A stretch of DNA of 64,000 nt, taken from assembly GCA_932521025.1 (NCBI GenBank), contig OW051472.1, positions 2,790,001 through 2,854,000 of the forward strand, in the 5' to 3' direction. Positions 1 to 18,700 of the stretch are shown piece by piece; the stretch's first letter is position 1, and each line of letters opens with the position of its first letter. The stretch comes from Oscheius onirici (lineage: Eukaryota > Nematoda > Chromadorea > Rhabditida > Rhabditidae). The position numbers and the translations under genes were made by a program. A model generated the notes under the pieces. The model ran no database searches and was not told the DNA's origin. It was given only the letters and a program-made list of their open reading frames with translations.

Positions 1-1791
1 TATTTATTCGTTGCTCACACCCGATCTTTGATGTGATGTTGCTTGTTCTTTTGATCCCCAAACGTGTTAGTTGTGCAAGATTGTGCAATCTTGTTCTACT
101 AAAATTTGCTACTTTGGGATTATAAAATGGCCTACATATGAGTCATAGGCTACAACTCTTCGTGCATACACAATTTTCTGAAAGTTAGTCATTGGGGAGA
201 AGGATTACAGTTTCTGAACAGGCTATAAATACTGAACTTTCAAGGTTTTTGTCTCCCAATCCTCTGATCCAGTACAAATCCCTCGAAACAATAGCCTTTT
301 TCTAATTCCACTACTCTCATAAGAGAGTTAATCTGCCCTGTGCAGCTGATTCGTAACCCTTCATAGTCTCGTTATTGGAACCATAGATCATCGCTCTCGT
401 TTCGAAAAAGACTCGCCATAGTTTTCGCAATATGCTGTCGGGTAGTCCTCTCCCCTGCAACTGTCGCAAAGTTATCATTTGAACCTCGCTCTGTTCATGA
501 GTCAAACGATAAGGGAAGATTCCTTATTTTTGGGGTGAAAAACTTTTCGGAGTTATTTCGAAGAAAATTCGATTTTATATCTGAAGCTGAACGTATTGAA
601 AACTATCGAGAATGGGCGTATATGTAGGTAGAGACTGTAAAACACTTTTTTAGTTGTTTTTTAACATTTTTGCTGAAAATCGAACAGTCACGGAACTCTT
701 CAGTGCTTCCTAGACTGAGTATCATTGACTAGCTAAAAATTTCGCAAATAGCAAAAAAATTATGTTGAAAATATCACAGGAAACACAAAAATTTCCTGTC
801 TTAATTATCAAGAAATTTCTCTGACCATAAAACTACGCATACGCATCCCTTCAAAACCAGACAGATTTGCCGAGTACACGCGCCCTCTTGTTCTTTTTCC
901 CACACAGCCGCCAAAACCCTCAATTCGTGCAGCGGCTACACGTAATTTTGCGCAGCGGTCAGGGGCCGTCCGTCCGTGTCTCATTTCTCGCTCTCCCTTC
1001 TCCCCAGCAGCCTTATCAGTTTTCGTATTCTCGCACCTTTCTCACATCATTTCGCACTTTTCTGATTACTTGGAGTACATTGAAAATACGAATTTCTGCG
1101 AAACAGCGGGATTTTAACGGCGGGAATTTCAAGATTTAAAAGTTAGAAGAAAAGTGCCAAAAGCCCTTCTAACTTTTGTGTTTTGTGCCTAGACAAACGT
1201 CAGAGTTGGCTCACTGTTTACATAGTACTGATTTCCGGCCGCCCTCTCTCTTTCTAGACAGCCTGTCCGGCCTTATCAGCATGACAAATCCTTCGAAAGG
1301 CTGGTATTTCCCATGTCATTTTGTGTCTCGTTTCCTTGGATTCATGGGAATCTCTTTTGAGTGTGTAGTTCTTAAGATGCTTATATTTTCAATTTTTTTT
1401 GCAAAACGAAGAGAGAACATATGGATCATCTTTGTTTCACGTAATGCATAAATCCAGAAAAGAAGTACAAAGTGGTTTTGTATTACTCGATGATCGCAGA
1501 GAAAAATCAAAAACAAGCTGTAACATATATATTTCACGAGGAACTGGGGATCTCAAACCAATTCCTCACCGATAATCCGTCCAACATTGCCAAAAATGAA
1601 TGAAACAATCAGTGAAAAATCGATAAAAGAAACTTCTTGTTCTTTTTTTCTTTATTATTTACTGTTCAAGAACTCAGAGAGAACAAAAACCTCAGCATCA
1701 TTGAGCCTCAATGAGCGTCTTTTTACGCTCCTTTTCCCATTGGATCTCCCTTTTTCAATAAAAATTAAAACTAAACATCGATTTTCAGGGT
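1..1791. other. Upstream region of the ABC transporter gene, no gene seen
   Basis: I find no reading frame here with recognisable protein features. The short open frames overlap on both strands and are AT-rich. A more GC-rich pyrimidine stretch at about 867-1070 and the T-rich run at 1640-1660 could be promoter or 5'UTR sequence of the transporter gene that follows. A splice acceptor (tttcag) ends at 1788, three bases before the start codon of that gene. Confidence 0.4.
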
Positions 1792-7735
<5,944 letters not shown>

Positions 7736-8327
7736 CACCCTCCTCCTTCATCTCTGTTACTTTATCTGATCTCCCTTTTCCTAAATTATTTTGTGATACT
7801 TTTTTCCTAGATCCGAGTGCAACCACGAACCAAAACGTCAAAATACAAGAATACGGTGTGTCATTTTGGCTTTATCCCCTCCTGGAGCCATAATAAACTG
7901 TCGCCTCAAATAGCCTCTGGTGTCAATATAGACTCTTGGGGGTGCAAATTGGTGAAGATGGACACAAAAGAAACAACACCGCCGACTTCGAGTGGTCGGC
8001 CCTCTTCAGAGGAGACAACAAGTCCGAGAACGATTTCTAGAGGTGATGAATTGGTCAACAGAACTACGAACTCGGACTAAATGATCGTGACGAGCAGAGT
8101 CAAGTGGAAGGACTCGTAAATTGGACACGTTTTGTGTGGTCCCGGCGCAACTTGGAGTTTTTCGAGACGAAACATTTTTCGAAACAGTTTTTTGCTGCAC
8201 TTTGAACCAGCGCTTTGAACTTTAGAACTTCTAGAGCCGTACGAACCCCTTTTTTGATAAAAAAATGAATGAAAAACAAGAACTACTGTTTCCAAAAAAA
8301 CAGAAGTAAATGTTTTCTGACAAATTC
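7736..8327. other. 3' flank of the ABC transporter gene, no further gene seen
   Basis: An AATAAA at about 7893 is a candidate polyadenylation signal for the transporter. The short plus-strand frame at 7817-8080 shows no domain, signal peptide or splice support. Confidence 0.35.
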
Positions 8328-8563
8328 TGACATCAGTATCGTGATCAGCGTACCCGAAAACCCTAGAATACATTTAGCAAATATGTTGTTTTTGGCGGTA
8401 TCGAACCAACAACCCTTCCCAACGTGCGAGTTCCAAGCAATGATGTTCACCACTAGGCCATCCGGGTAAAAGTCTCGGGAAGGTAGAAGTGGTTCGGATC
8501 CCCTCGACGATAAACATTTTCGCTAAATTGTTTTCGATGTTTTTGAATGTGTTGAACAAGATG
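8328..8563. mobile_element. Palindromic tRNA-like element, copy 1 (right arm eroded)
   Basis: The left outer arm (catcagtatcgtgatcagcg) is followed by a reverse-strand tRNA-like unit with B-box complement ggtatcgaacc and A-box side caccactaggcca. The right arm keeps only the region near the B box (ggttcggatcccc) and an outer arm ending near tgtgttgaac. Intergenic. Confidence 0.75.
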
Positions 8564-9389
8564 GTAGTAATGTTCTTTTGGATTTTTTTTACCAAAAACA
8601 AGTCTTGATAACTCTTCAAAAACGATTGGCAATCGAATGTCCGGTGCGAATCAACAATGCCATTCAACACCTCGTCGTGTTTGTTGTCCTCTGTCTTTTT
8701 CTGCAAGTGTCCAGTTGTAGCAAACTGCGCCAAGTTGTGTTTGACTCTCGGCTCAGAGGACCGTGGAATACCGGGAGGAGGAGAGACCACTGTTGACGAG
8801 TGTTTTCGACTGCTCACTTGGTCTCTAAACACGGGAGAAACGTGTATAGTTTCCTGGCAAATAAGCACCCAAAAATGCAGTTTCTCCATTTTATGTTCTC
8901 CCAAAGTTTCCATGTTTTGCTTTGCCCCGCACCAATAGTTTCAAGTTTCCTTTTTCTATGGGTTACCATGTAAAGACGGAATCATAAATACTTCAAAAAA
9001 GACCCCCGCAATCTGAAATAAACCCTTCTTTTGGCAGCAGGGCGTGATTCGGCGCGAAGAGCCTCTCCAGAGCCGTCGACTACAAAAGCAGCCGACCGGC
9101 AATCACTCTTGGAACTCTTTGCTCTCTCTCTCTCTATTTCAATCAGTTCGAGAGACCAGAATTTCACACCATTTCTTTCCTTTTTATCTTTTGGGACTTC
9201 TACTCCTTATTTGGGATTTCCGAAAGGACTTTCAAAAAACTTATTTGGTTTCTTGTTCATTTTTAGGATATGATGTATTCGATCTCTTTTTGGCATTTGA
9301 CCCATTCATTTTGCTTCTTGTCTTCTTACTAGACAAGTTGGGAGTATTTCTAAATGGCCTGATCTCAATAAGTTCATGCTTTTTACAGA
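8564..9389. other. Intergenic, no gene seen
   Basis: The only longer frames here (8578-8938, 9031-9466) have no recognisable features. A T-rich stretch ending in ttttacag just before 9390 is the acceptor in front of the next gene. Confidence 0.35.
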
Positions 9390-10889
9390 ATGATTACGAA
9401 ACTCCTCCTCTTGATAATTTTACCTCTCGCTTCTCCTTTCATGCCCTCATATCTTCAGCCTGGTGACAAGCCACCTCAGTTTGAACAGGTTAGTTTTTTT
9501 CCAATCAGTGAAAAACAATGAAGATCCCATGTTTTTTACCGACTCAATCACAAACATTACAGATTCCTCCCCACCAACGACCCCAGAAGCAGCCAATGAA
9601 CAGGTACTCGGTACAGGACAGTCTTGACAACGGTATTGTGAACTGTCTTGCTTCAAAATCAGTTTTAGGAGTTCTACAATCGTATCTGAACTCTCCATAT
9701 TTGGAACAAGACGAAGGAGAAGACGCAGAAGAATGCTCGACAACGCCGAATAACACGAAACACCAGCCTGCTTTCTTTCAGTGCAATGAGGGTGAGAAAA
9801 TTGCTATATTTGGGCAAAAAACGGCCTTTTTCAACTATTAGATGTTCTATAAAGTTGTTCGTCTTGTAAAGATCTACAACTTTGCAGAACATCAAAACGA
9901 CTGAAAATGTCATTTTCAATGTGAAAAAGTGCGATCTTTCAGACTCTCTGATAACTCTACACGGCGGCGCTGTGACAAACCTCACCGGAGATGACAGCTA
10001 TCCCGTCTCGTTTGGCTCACCCATCCGAATCTTTTTGGACATTTCCAGCGAGTCAAAGAAGAGGTTTTTGAGGGTTACTATAGCGAAAAAAATTCAATTT
10101 AGATATGACAACATTGGCGTCGATGTGTCCCTGTACAAGAGATCCGCAGGCTGGTTCGGATGCGGCTGGATGTTCCTGCCCAACTTTGGAATGCTGTTAG
10201 TTTTTTGCTCTTTTCTGCTTGACATTTGAAAAAGCACAAACAATAGAAATTTAGAAGTAGTTCGGACATGTGCTACGACAACCCGTCCTGTCCTCTTTCT
10301 CCGGGAAGACAGGTATGTTGTCTACTAAGCTTTCCAATTTTCTGAATTCAAAAATATAAAAGAGTTCAGATCATCGAGTTCTCCGTCGACCCGTCCCGCA
10401 TCTTTACTCGTCTCTTTCGAATGATCCATTACGACATGGTAAGTGAGCGAACGGTATATTTTTAACAAAAATGGATATCGGGAACGTGGCGGGGATCGAA
10501 CCAGGAGCCCTCGGGTGACATGCATGTTCCAAGCAACGATGCTAACCGTTCTGCTACGCGAACAGAATTCTCACACGTACAGTATCGAAGATAATTGGTT
10601 TTGGTGGCCGAGTAGTGAGCATCGTTGTCTGAAAAATGGCACGATGCCGAGAGTTCCTGGTTCGAACCCCGCCAGTGTAAAATATTTTTGCTAATTTTTT
10701 TCTAAGGTTTTTGAGCACGCTGAACCCGATTCTGATGTCCAAAGTGATGAAAAATGCTTTTTTTGTTTATTTCCAGTAGAAAAGAGAGATTTTCAGTCAG
10801 CCTACCAGCTCGTCATTCGCCTAAAAGACAACAACGACCCGTTCCGTGACCTTCTCTGCACCACGATTCAGCTCAGAGTCCATCTGTAG
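9390..10889 (+). CDS. Secreted ML-domain (MD-2/NPC2-like) lipid-recognition protein
   Basis: Predicted 253-residue secreted protein. Exons: 9390-9488, 9563-9791, 9943-10063, 10103-10195, 10255-10312, 10370-10438, 10797-10889; the sum is a multiple of three and ends in TAG. The start gives a signal peptide (MITKLLLLIILPLASPF), followed by a Pro/Gln-rich and then acidic spacer. The C-terminal part of about 150 residues fits the ML fold: an early Cys (FQCNE), GDDSYPVSFGSPIRI, a GCGWMFLPNFGML segment, a paired-Cys loop (MCYDNPSCPLSPGRQ) and a final YQLVIRLKD..LLC strand. ML proteins bind lipids or sterols outside the cell or in lysosomes. The acceptor sits two bases before the ATG. The last intron holds a palindromic tRNA-like element. 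The ML call is from pattern recognition and was not searched. Confidence 0.68.
10452..10740. mobile_element. Palindromic tRNA-like element, copy 2, in the last intron of the ML-domain gene
   Basis: Reverse-strand unit at about 10491-10563 (ggggatcgaaccaggagcc .. gctaaccgttctgctacg) and forward-strand unit at about 10603-10676 (ggtggccgagtagtgagca .. cctggttcgaaccccgcca). The right outer arm ends tgaacccgattctgatgtcc. The left outer arm is degraded. Confidence 0.85.
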
Positions 10890-13800
10890 TGCTCCCTCCT
10901 CCCGCCAAAAAGCTATTTATATTTCTGTCCCGGGTAAGCCCTCTCGGTCCGAGGCTTTGCCTTCCTCCGAGGCCAAAACACGACAGTATTACTGTATCAG
11001 AGAGAAAATTCAAATTATTTGTGTTCCCGCTTGATAAACTGTTGTTTCGTTCTCAAGTCAGTCGGTGCCGATGTCATTTTGAACCACTGTCTTTGTCGGG
11101 CAGAGGCTTTACGGCGTTCCGTTGGAAAAAGTCGAAGTGAATGGGAGACGTCTGTCTCTCACTGTCTCTCTGTCTCTCCTTTTCCAAAGTACTTTTTGAA
11201 CAAGTTTCTTTCCGATCCTTGGTCTCTTCAAAAAATACTTTTCCCCTCCTCGATATGATTACGTTTCGTCGTCCCACCTAGTCTATTTTGCATAGCGATC
11301 AAGGTGCTTGCGTCCTAAATTTGTCCCCAATTTTCTGCTCTACACAACCAGCTTGACATTTTCCCATTCTCTAGCCACAAGAAGAACAGGAAATGCAATT
11401 ATCCCCAGTGGACCCGTTCATTATCCATAACGTGTTGACGTCGCCTTTCTTCTCTGCGCAAATTAGCTGTGATACCCCTGTTTGGGAAAAGAGGAAAACA
11501 AAATGCTCCCTCGTCGTATGTAAGCCATTAATTTTTGGAACCTTGACAGCGGCTGCGAGAGAAAAAAGAGCTCTGGTCAGCCTAGAACACTAAGCACTCC
11601 TGTCTAGGAAGAATCAAGTGTTTTTCAATGTCTTCTTCTGATCAGACCCGAACGACCTCAAACAAGCTCCATAATTCTCTTCTTATTTTGAGTCAAGTTT
11701 ACCCTAGATGTGGTTATCTTGCTTCATCGCTCAAAGTAGGCGAGAGTCCATACTTCTCGGCCAAACCTAGTACTTCTCCTGCAGAATAGTGGACTTTTTT
11801 TGCTGGGATAAAGGAACTGGATTCCTGGCTAAAAACCAATAGAGCTTGTTAGTTTTGCTGCAGATGCTTTTTGAGCAGGCACTTATTTGCACTTTATTAG
11901 ATTAACTAGAATTGTTGAAAAGAAGTTTTGGCTACAACTGTTGCCAAGTAGTATTCACAGCAGATGTCAGTTTAGTGTTACTTACAAATTTTGTTAGAGA
12001 TACATTTGGTGAGAGAATTTCATTGGGGCAAAGTGCTGTCTGAGAGTATAAGAGACTGGAAGCTCGTCGGACAACTGTTAGGAGTCTTTGCAAAATAGTT
12101 CGCATTTCACAATGTCGATACGCCTTTTTGTGGAAAATGGTAGGATAAAATCCGATTGGTTCCGAAAAGAAACGGAAAAGCTTGTTTCATCCTCGTATTT
12201 TCAAGGTTCTCTGACAATGAGTTACATTCATCGCATTTGATGCTGTACTACAACTTTTGGCAGCAAGTATGAAATTGCCCAACTTTCTGGTTTCTATCGC
12301 TGTTTCGTTCATTCAAACGTCATCGATGAAATCTACACTTACGTGTTGTCCTCACTCCCTCATCAAGCCCGTCAAGCGCCCACAATGCCCTCTGATACCT
12401 CCCAATTTCCGTTCAGAGAGCCAGACGACATCAGTCCCCCTGTCAGGTGTGCCCTCCATATGCATGAGACATGCTTCTTTTTTCCTTGCGCCCTCGAACC
12501 TCTGGAAGGACCTCCCCGGAGTACATTTTCCCTCTGTCGGATATTATCATCGGAGTTGTTTACCCAATATTGAGGGGGCTCATTCAGGTTGTATTTTTCA
12601 TCATCCTCCTCATCCGATGAAAGGATTGGTGCATCTCCCTATCCCAAAACAGACTAATTACTATTGTCTATCTTGACATTTTTGTCTGCTTTGATCCTTG
12701 GACTGTTCAACAAAAACATAATATTTTGCGAGAGTCTTGAGAGAGAAGAGTGTCAGATGATGGAAGATGAGAATATATGGCCTAACAAGTTTCAGCAAAG
12801 TTGTAGTGTAAATCAGAATGTAAAAGATCTCAGAACATTGCTAAGGGGAAATTCGTTTTTGAGGTGGAAAACTGAGAAGTTGGGGGGAAGGATTTGCTTA
12901 CACCCGACTTTCGCAAAGGAAAGTCAAGAAAATACAGAACTTGTTTGTCTAAGCTCGCATAAGCAGCACAATCTGATTATTGCCATAAATTTGATGAAGA
13001 GCTGTCTTCAATGGTACCTAAGCGTTACCCAACCCTGCTCTCTCCTTCAGCCTCGGCATCAGTGTTTATGCTCGCTCGAGCCTCCTAATTGTCACAGAGC
13101 CGAAAACCACGCAAGTGTGGGCGATTAATATTTCAGGCTCCAACTTGTTCCTTCTAGTATTTCTTGTTGATCTTTCCTTTTGTTCTGAAGTTCCAGTCCA
13201 CCCTCATTCTTGAATGTTTAGGCGTTCCTCCCACCAATGTTTGGACTACCAAGTTCACTTCTAATCCCATTGTTTCTGTTTCTCTTTCGAATTCTTTCGA
13301 CAAAACAAATTTCACTCGAATTTTATCGAATCTCCAGAATTTTCCGTATCTCTTCATATTCTGGTCTTTATAGTAAAAGTAAGAACAAAGTAAAATTAAC
13401 TGCGAATCAGGCTCTTTTAGACACTTTTGCGATGGCCCTTGAATAGACAGATTTTCAAAGAGCCTGAAGAGAGAAGAAAATTGGAGATTATTGAGACAGG
13501 CAATTAGGTCTCACACCGCTTTCTTCCTGGTCAATTGGCCACAAGGAGAATAGGACAAACGAACACACTAACTATTTGAATTCTTCGTCTTCTAGACCTA
13601 TCCCCCGGAAGTAAGCCCCACGTTGATCCTCCACTATAAATCTCAGGGTACGCAGTCGAGTACTTGATAATGACTTATTGCTTTCCATTCAAGTGGAAGC
13701 AGCCCTTTCCTCTTTTTTTCATTAGGGGCCTTATTCCAGGAAGTGTTTCTTGTAAAGAGACCTTCCGTGTTTTCCCTTTTCTCCACATCTTTAGGTTGAG

Positions 13801-14230
13801 AAATGGGACACCTAATGTGGATGTAGCAGGCAATAACTGAAGGTCCGTAAAAATATCCACCCCATTCTAATAAACAGCCGCCAATTTCCTTTTCTTCCCA
13901 TTCAAGCAAGCACTTCCTTCCCTTTTCACACCAAAATATTTGGCTAGGCTGAACTTCCGAGCTAAAAAGGTAGATTTCCCACGCATCTGAAGTTTCGGAC
14001 AAACAGCTTTGTTGTTATTTGAGAGCTCCTTTTTGTTTTTGGGAGCAAAGAGTCTCTCCCGATTGTTGGAAACCAGGCCGACACGGAGGTCCTCTAGTCA
14101 TTACACTGTTAGTCCTACTCCTCTTTCTCAGTGTTTGTAAACATTGGAACCGTTTATTTTTACCTTACTTTAGCTAAAATAATGCAAAGAAGATATCCTG
14201 AATTCTAGTCCAATGTTCGAGCAAAAGTAG
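10890..14230. other. Intergenic region, no gene seen
   Basis: About 3.3 kb without a supportable gene. The frames at 12257-12676, 12664-13128 and 13643-14002 (minus) lack splice signals in register, membrane segments and domain features. The sequence is AT-rich with no obvious tandem repeat. Confidence 0.35.
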
Positions 14231-14548
14231 TTTTTGACATCAGCATCGTGCTCAGCGTGATCTAAAACCCCTGGAAACATTTAGCAAAAATATTTTTCTA
14301 TGCGGGGATCGAACCAGGAACCCTCCAGTGGCCTTCGATTTCCAAGCAACGATGATAACCATTATGTCATGAGGGCAAAAGTCGCACCAGTACCGTCTTG
14401 AGGGTGGTTGATTTCATGGTCAAGTGGTTAGCATCATTGCTTGGAAATCTGTCGCAACTGGGGGTACCTGGTTCGATCCCCGCCAAGGCCAAACAGTTTT
14501 TTTTCTAATTGTGATTTTCGACCACGCTGATCACAATCCTGCTGATAA
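14231..14548. mobile_element. Palindromic tRNA-like element, copy 3 (intergenic)
   Basis: Well-preserved copy. The left arm starts tttttgacatcagcatcgtg. The reverse unit is at about 14302-14372 (gcggggatcgaaccaggaac .. gataaccattatgtcatgag) and the forward unit at about 14412-14490 (tttcatggtcaagtggttag .. cctggttcgatccccgcca). The right arm is cgaccacgctgatcacaatc. Confidence 0.88.
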
Positions 14549-14644
14549 AAATCGGTTGATTGGCTATTTTTCACCGATTTTCTTGAAAAATTGTCAAGGG
14601 TTTGTTGTGACTAGCGAATCGAGAACAATTGTATATAGCGGCAA

Positions 14645-15092
14645 CGTGCGTTAGCCACAATTTTCATTTTGTGGCTAACGCCCTACCGTAATCTCGTGCG
14701 TTAGCCACAAGTTTCGCTTTTCACCAGTAGATGAAGGTGAACACGACATCAGTATACTTCTAGTGATAGCCTAAGCATTTATCAGGGGTTATCTCTCTCG
14801 CTGTGGGCTTTCAGTTGGGTCGGAGATGTCATAACTTCCTGGCAATCAGTATGCTTCTAGTGATAGCCTAAGCCTTAAAAAAGGGTTAATCACTCTCGCT
14901 GTGCATCCACAGTTGGGCTGACAATGTCATAACTTTCGCTGCTTGTTACCAATGCATTCAACTTGGATATTCGTGGAGAATAGTCCTCCCCTTTCTACAG
15001 GTGAAAAAACGAAATTTGTGGCTAACGCACGGGATTACGGTAGGGTGTTAGCCACAAAATGAAAATTGTGGCTAATGCATGCCTCCCTATAT
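14645..15092. mobile_element. Nested inverted-repeat element with gcgttagccacaa arms
   Basis: The outer arms of about 80 bp (14645-14730 and 15005-15088) are inverted copies and contain shorter palindromes (gttagccacaa .. ttgtggctaac). The centre holds two direct repeats of about 100 bp, each starting cagtat.cttctagtgatag and ending at atgtcataact (about 14748-14840 and 14850-14938). No coding frame is inside, so this fits a non-autonomous foldback/MITE-type element. A relative of the central unit lies at about 35072-35217. Confidence 0.75.
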
Positions 15093-15732
15093 AGCGCCTG
15101 ATTCAGAGGCCCAAAATATCTAATCTTTGCCTTTCGTAGCTGCTTGTTGTTTCCTTTCTGCTTCCTCCGTTCAAAAGATTATGTGACACAATGCGACGGA
15201 AGTCTCCTATAAAGACCGGTGACGGCTGTTCTCCGGTAGAGGCCGATTTGCGTCTTTTGAATGTTTTCCACGTTCTGACAACCCCTGGGGAGAGCTCCGG
15301 AAAAGTCAATTATCCCGTCTTGACCTGCTCTTATCGCCTGCGCTCCTCTTTTTTCGACACGCGGGCGATTCGTAGAGTTGTCAACTCTTCTATTTTCGGT
15401 CTCTGTGCAAAGTTTGCCGATTTTTCATCCCTTCATCCAGACAAAACGCGTCCTCTCTAATGGTGTGTCTCCAATTAATCGCGCACGGTCAGGTCAGGGG
15501 ATTCCAATTTGAAGTTAGGACATGTGAGCAAGAGCATCATTTCCCATTATCTTCTGCCAGAACTTTTTCCCTCTGATATCCAATTAGTGGAGATCAGAGG
15601 GCACCATACCACCGGAGACTTCTGATGAAGCGCTGTTTTCGTATCCTCACATTGTCTTTCTTTCAGTTCCAATCCCGCTTCATTCAAACTTTTCAGAAAA
15701 TGCTCTATCCTCTCCGAAGACTACTCTAAACA
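15093..15732. other. Upstream region of the ligand-gated channel gene
   Basis: The frames at 15191-15460 (+) and 15103-15309 (-) overlap and have no recognisable features. A cttttcag acceptor ends at about 15696, some 36 bases before the next start codon, suggesting a trans-splice site or a 5'UTR intron. Confidence 0.35.
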
Positions 15733-18700
15733 ATGCTGATTCTGATCGGGTAAGCCCCAATCCTACAAAAAAAATACAAATAAACTTCAGATTCCTCTCG
15801 ACTCTGCTTTCCGTTACGGGTTTCAACACCATCGAAGAACTGATGGAATTTAGGTAAGAACAATTCTCCCTTGTTCAAAATTTCACTTTTAGAACAAAGA
15901 GCAAACCACCCTCGACCAACAATCAGAGCCTGAATGTGAAGCTCGGCATGTATTTGGAGAGTTTGGGAAATTTCAGGTCGACGGAAATGGTGAGTCTGAT
16001 TCCTTGATAAAAAAAAACAGTTAGTGTTCAGTCTTTCGACGTCGATCTCTATGTCTACATGAGCTGGAGAGATGAAAGATTGTCTCACAATGAATCGGAC
16101 TATGTTCTCATCAATGACGACGAGATACGCAAAAGACTTTGGGGTAAGATCTTACAAACGCATCGAAAAACATCCCTTTCAGTTCCTGACCTTTACTTTG
16201 CAAATGCTCGCCAAGCACATTTCCAAGAAGTCACGGTTCCAAATTTCAATATGTTCGTGGCTCCGGATGGAACAGTAGCCTACTCGTGTCGCTGTACTCT
16301 GACTGTTGCCTGTAGTCTCGACCTCAGGTTTTACCCGATGGACAACCAAGTCTGTTCCATACGGGTTGTTAGCTGTGAGTGCTTTTCAACTATTCGAACA
16401 CAGGGAAGTTTTAGAAGAGACGTGGAGACAAGGGAACGGGGGAAAAAAAGGGGGGGGGCAGGGAAAAGAGGACTGGGGGATTGGGGTAAAGGGGAATAGA
16501 TGAAAAATGGCGGATACGAGAACAGACATCAGTCTCCTCCAAATATCGTCTCCAGTTTGCTCATTGTTTGTGAACCATGGTAGATAGGCTCTACTTCTTC
16601 TCGTCTTTCCAACAAATTTCCACAGAAATCCATCTAGAGCTTCTCCAGTAGTATCCGGTTCTCTGAAACTTTGGCAAAAGCAAGCGGAAGCAGAATTCTT
16701 CAGAAAAAGTGCTTTTCCAGTGCTTTCGGTCAGAAAGAATTTCAGCGCAGGAATGGAGAACTGTCAGTCTTCCCAACTCTCAGGGCCTCCACAAGCTATA
16801 CCAAACACCGCTGTGAACTCGTGGAGGTGCCCGCGAGTGTTGAATGGAAGACAGAGCATGACTACCTTCTCTCAAAGGTCGTCAGAACGTGGCGGATTCA
16901 CGAACTGACGCGTCACATATGTCGTCTCTTTTCCGTGACAAAACGCAAAACTGGGTAGAGCTACTGTTCACAATTTCTACTGCGAGAAAAGTAGAAATAC
17001 TGACCTGAGTAATTGAAGTAGACGACAGTGCTGCGGACGACGTTCCTTGTCGACTGAAGTCTCTTGGTAGCGAGTTTTTAGTTGTACAAGTTTTACAAAG
17101 ATCTCTATTTTTTATTCAAGATCTTTAGAACTTGGGGGGAAAAAAGAGTGGGATTATTTGGGATAGTTTTGAGTTGACGAGATTCTGTTTAAGAAAGGTT
17201 TCAGACGCCTACATTGCCAAGCAAATGAACGTGACCTGGTTCGACGAGAATCCCATCCGCCACAATCCAGAGATCGGCCTGCCCGAGTTTCAAATCACAG
17301 CCGTTTCGAAGGGCTACTGTAATGGAACGTACCGTTACGCTATGATGTCTGATAGTCATAAATTGGGTAAGATGAGCACTCTTAGGGAGAACTTAGCCTT
17401 TTCCAGACGACTTCAGTTGTCTCTCCGGACTGCTCTACTTGTCCCGATCGATCGGATACAATCTGGTTCAGTCCTATATTCCCACGGGATTGATTGTGAT
17501 GATCTCATGGGTCTCATTTTGGATCGACCGACGAGCAGTACCGGCCAGAGTCACTCTGAGCTTCACAACGCTGGTTTCTTTGACTACCTTGGTACCAAGA
17601 CTCTCTTTCCCAGTTACAGTACTCTTTTAGGGAAACGGTCTCCGCTTCGGATTGCCTCAAGTGAGCTACGCTAAGGCCATTGATCTCTGGTATGGAGGTA
17701 GGGAGTTGTAAAAACCAGAAATTTCCGAAATCTTTCAGTCTGTATGCTTTTCGTCTTCCTCGCTCTTCTAGGTTTGTCTGTTCAAGGTCTAAAGTATCGC
17801 TTTTTTAGAATTTGCCATTGTCAACAGTTACATGCGAAAGTCGGAAAAGTTTGAGCAAATGGCCAAGAGGCTCCAGATAGGCATCATCAAAAAACGTAAG
17901 ATTTGTTTAGAAAACGTTCAAAAAGCTCATTCTAGGAGCTGATGGAGAGCACGAAAAGTCCCAAGTGGAGACGATTACGGCCAATGGTGGCGTGAATGAG
18001 AAAAAGACTGCTTTTCGGTACATCGATGATACGAATAGGACCACGCTACCTAGACAGAACAACTTTATGGGTACAGATGTGAGAAATGGGAAAACCCAAG
18101 AGTTTTAGCAGTAAAACACGCCAGTCCGCCGCGATTGAACAAGTTTCCGGACAAGATAAAGTATGAAGAACTGACGCCAGAAGGATTTGCCTGCAGTGAA
18201 AACGAGGAGAGCAAAGGTGATTTTTGAGCAAAAAAAAATAGAGCAAAACAGATTTCTGAAATCGTCATCGTGATCAGCGTGGTCGAAAACCCTAGAAGAC
18301 TAAAAACAAAAATATTTATCTTTGGCGGGGATCAAAAACCAAGTAGTTACCATTGTTGCTTGGAAATCTGAAGCTGAGGAGGGTTGTTAGTTCGCATTCC
18401 GCACTTGTAAAATCTTTTTGCTAAATTTCTCCTGGTGTTTTCGAATACGCTGAACACGCTCCTGATGCCTGTTTTTGACCCAACTAATATATTTGCTTAG
18501 TATGACTGTGAACTAACGTTTTCGAACTCAAACACGAGTTTCAGGTTTTGGCAATACTGTCGACTCCCAAACAAATTCAATTTATGACAATGTTTCGTCT
18601 CCGTGGAGAGATTTCAAGCTCTCGTTGCTGGCGGCGGATGATTCCAGTAGAGGATCAGGTAGCGTATCCATTTTCTTGTAACTCTTGCTAAAACGACAAG

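Noticed and set aside
9888-9942. Extension of the third ML-gene exon upstream to an acceptor at 9887
   Set aside because: It is open but out of phase with the preceding exon, whose only GT donor is at 9792. The tttcag acceptor at 9942 restores the frame.
12257-13128. Two overlapping plus-strand frames of 139 and 154 codons
   Set aside because: No domain, membrane helix or plausible exon chain; the composition is like the surrounding non-coding DNA.
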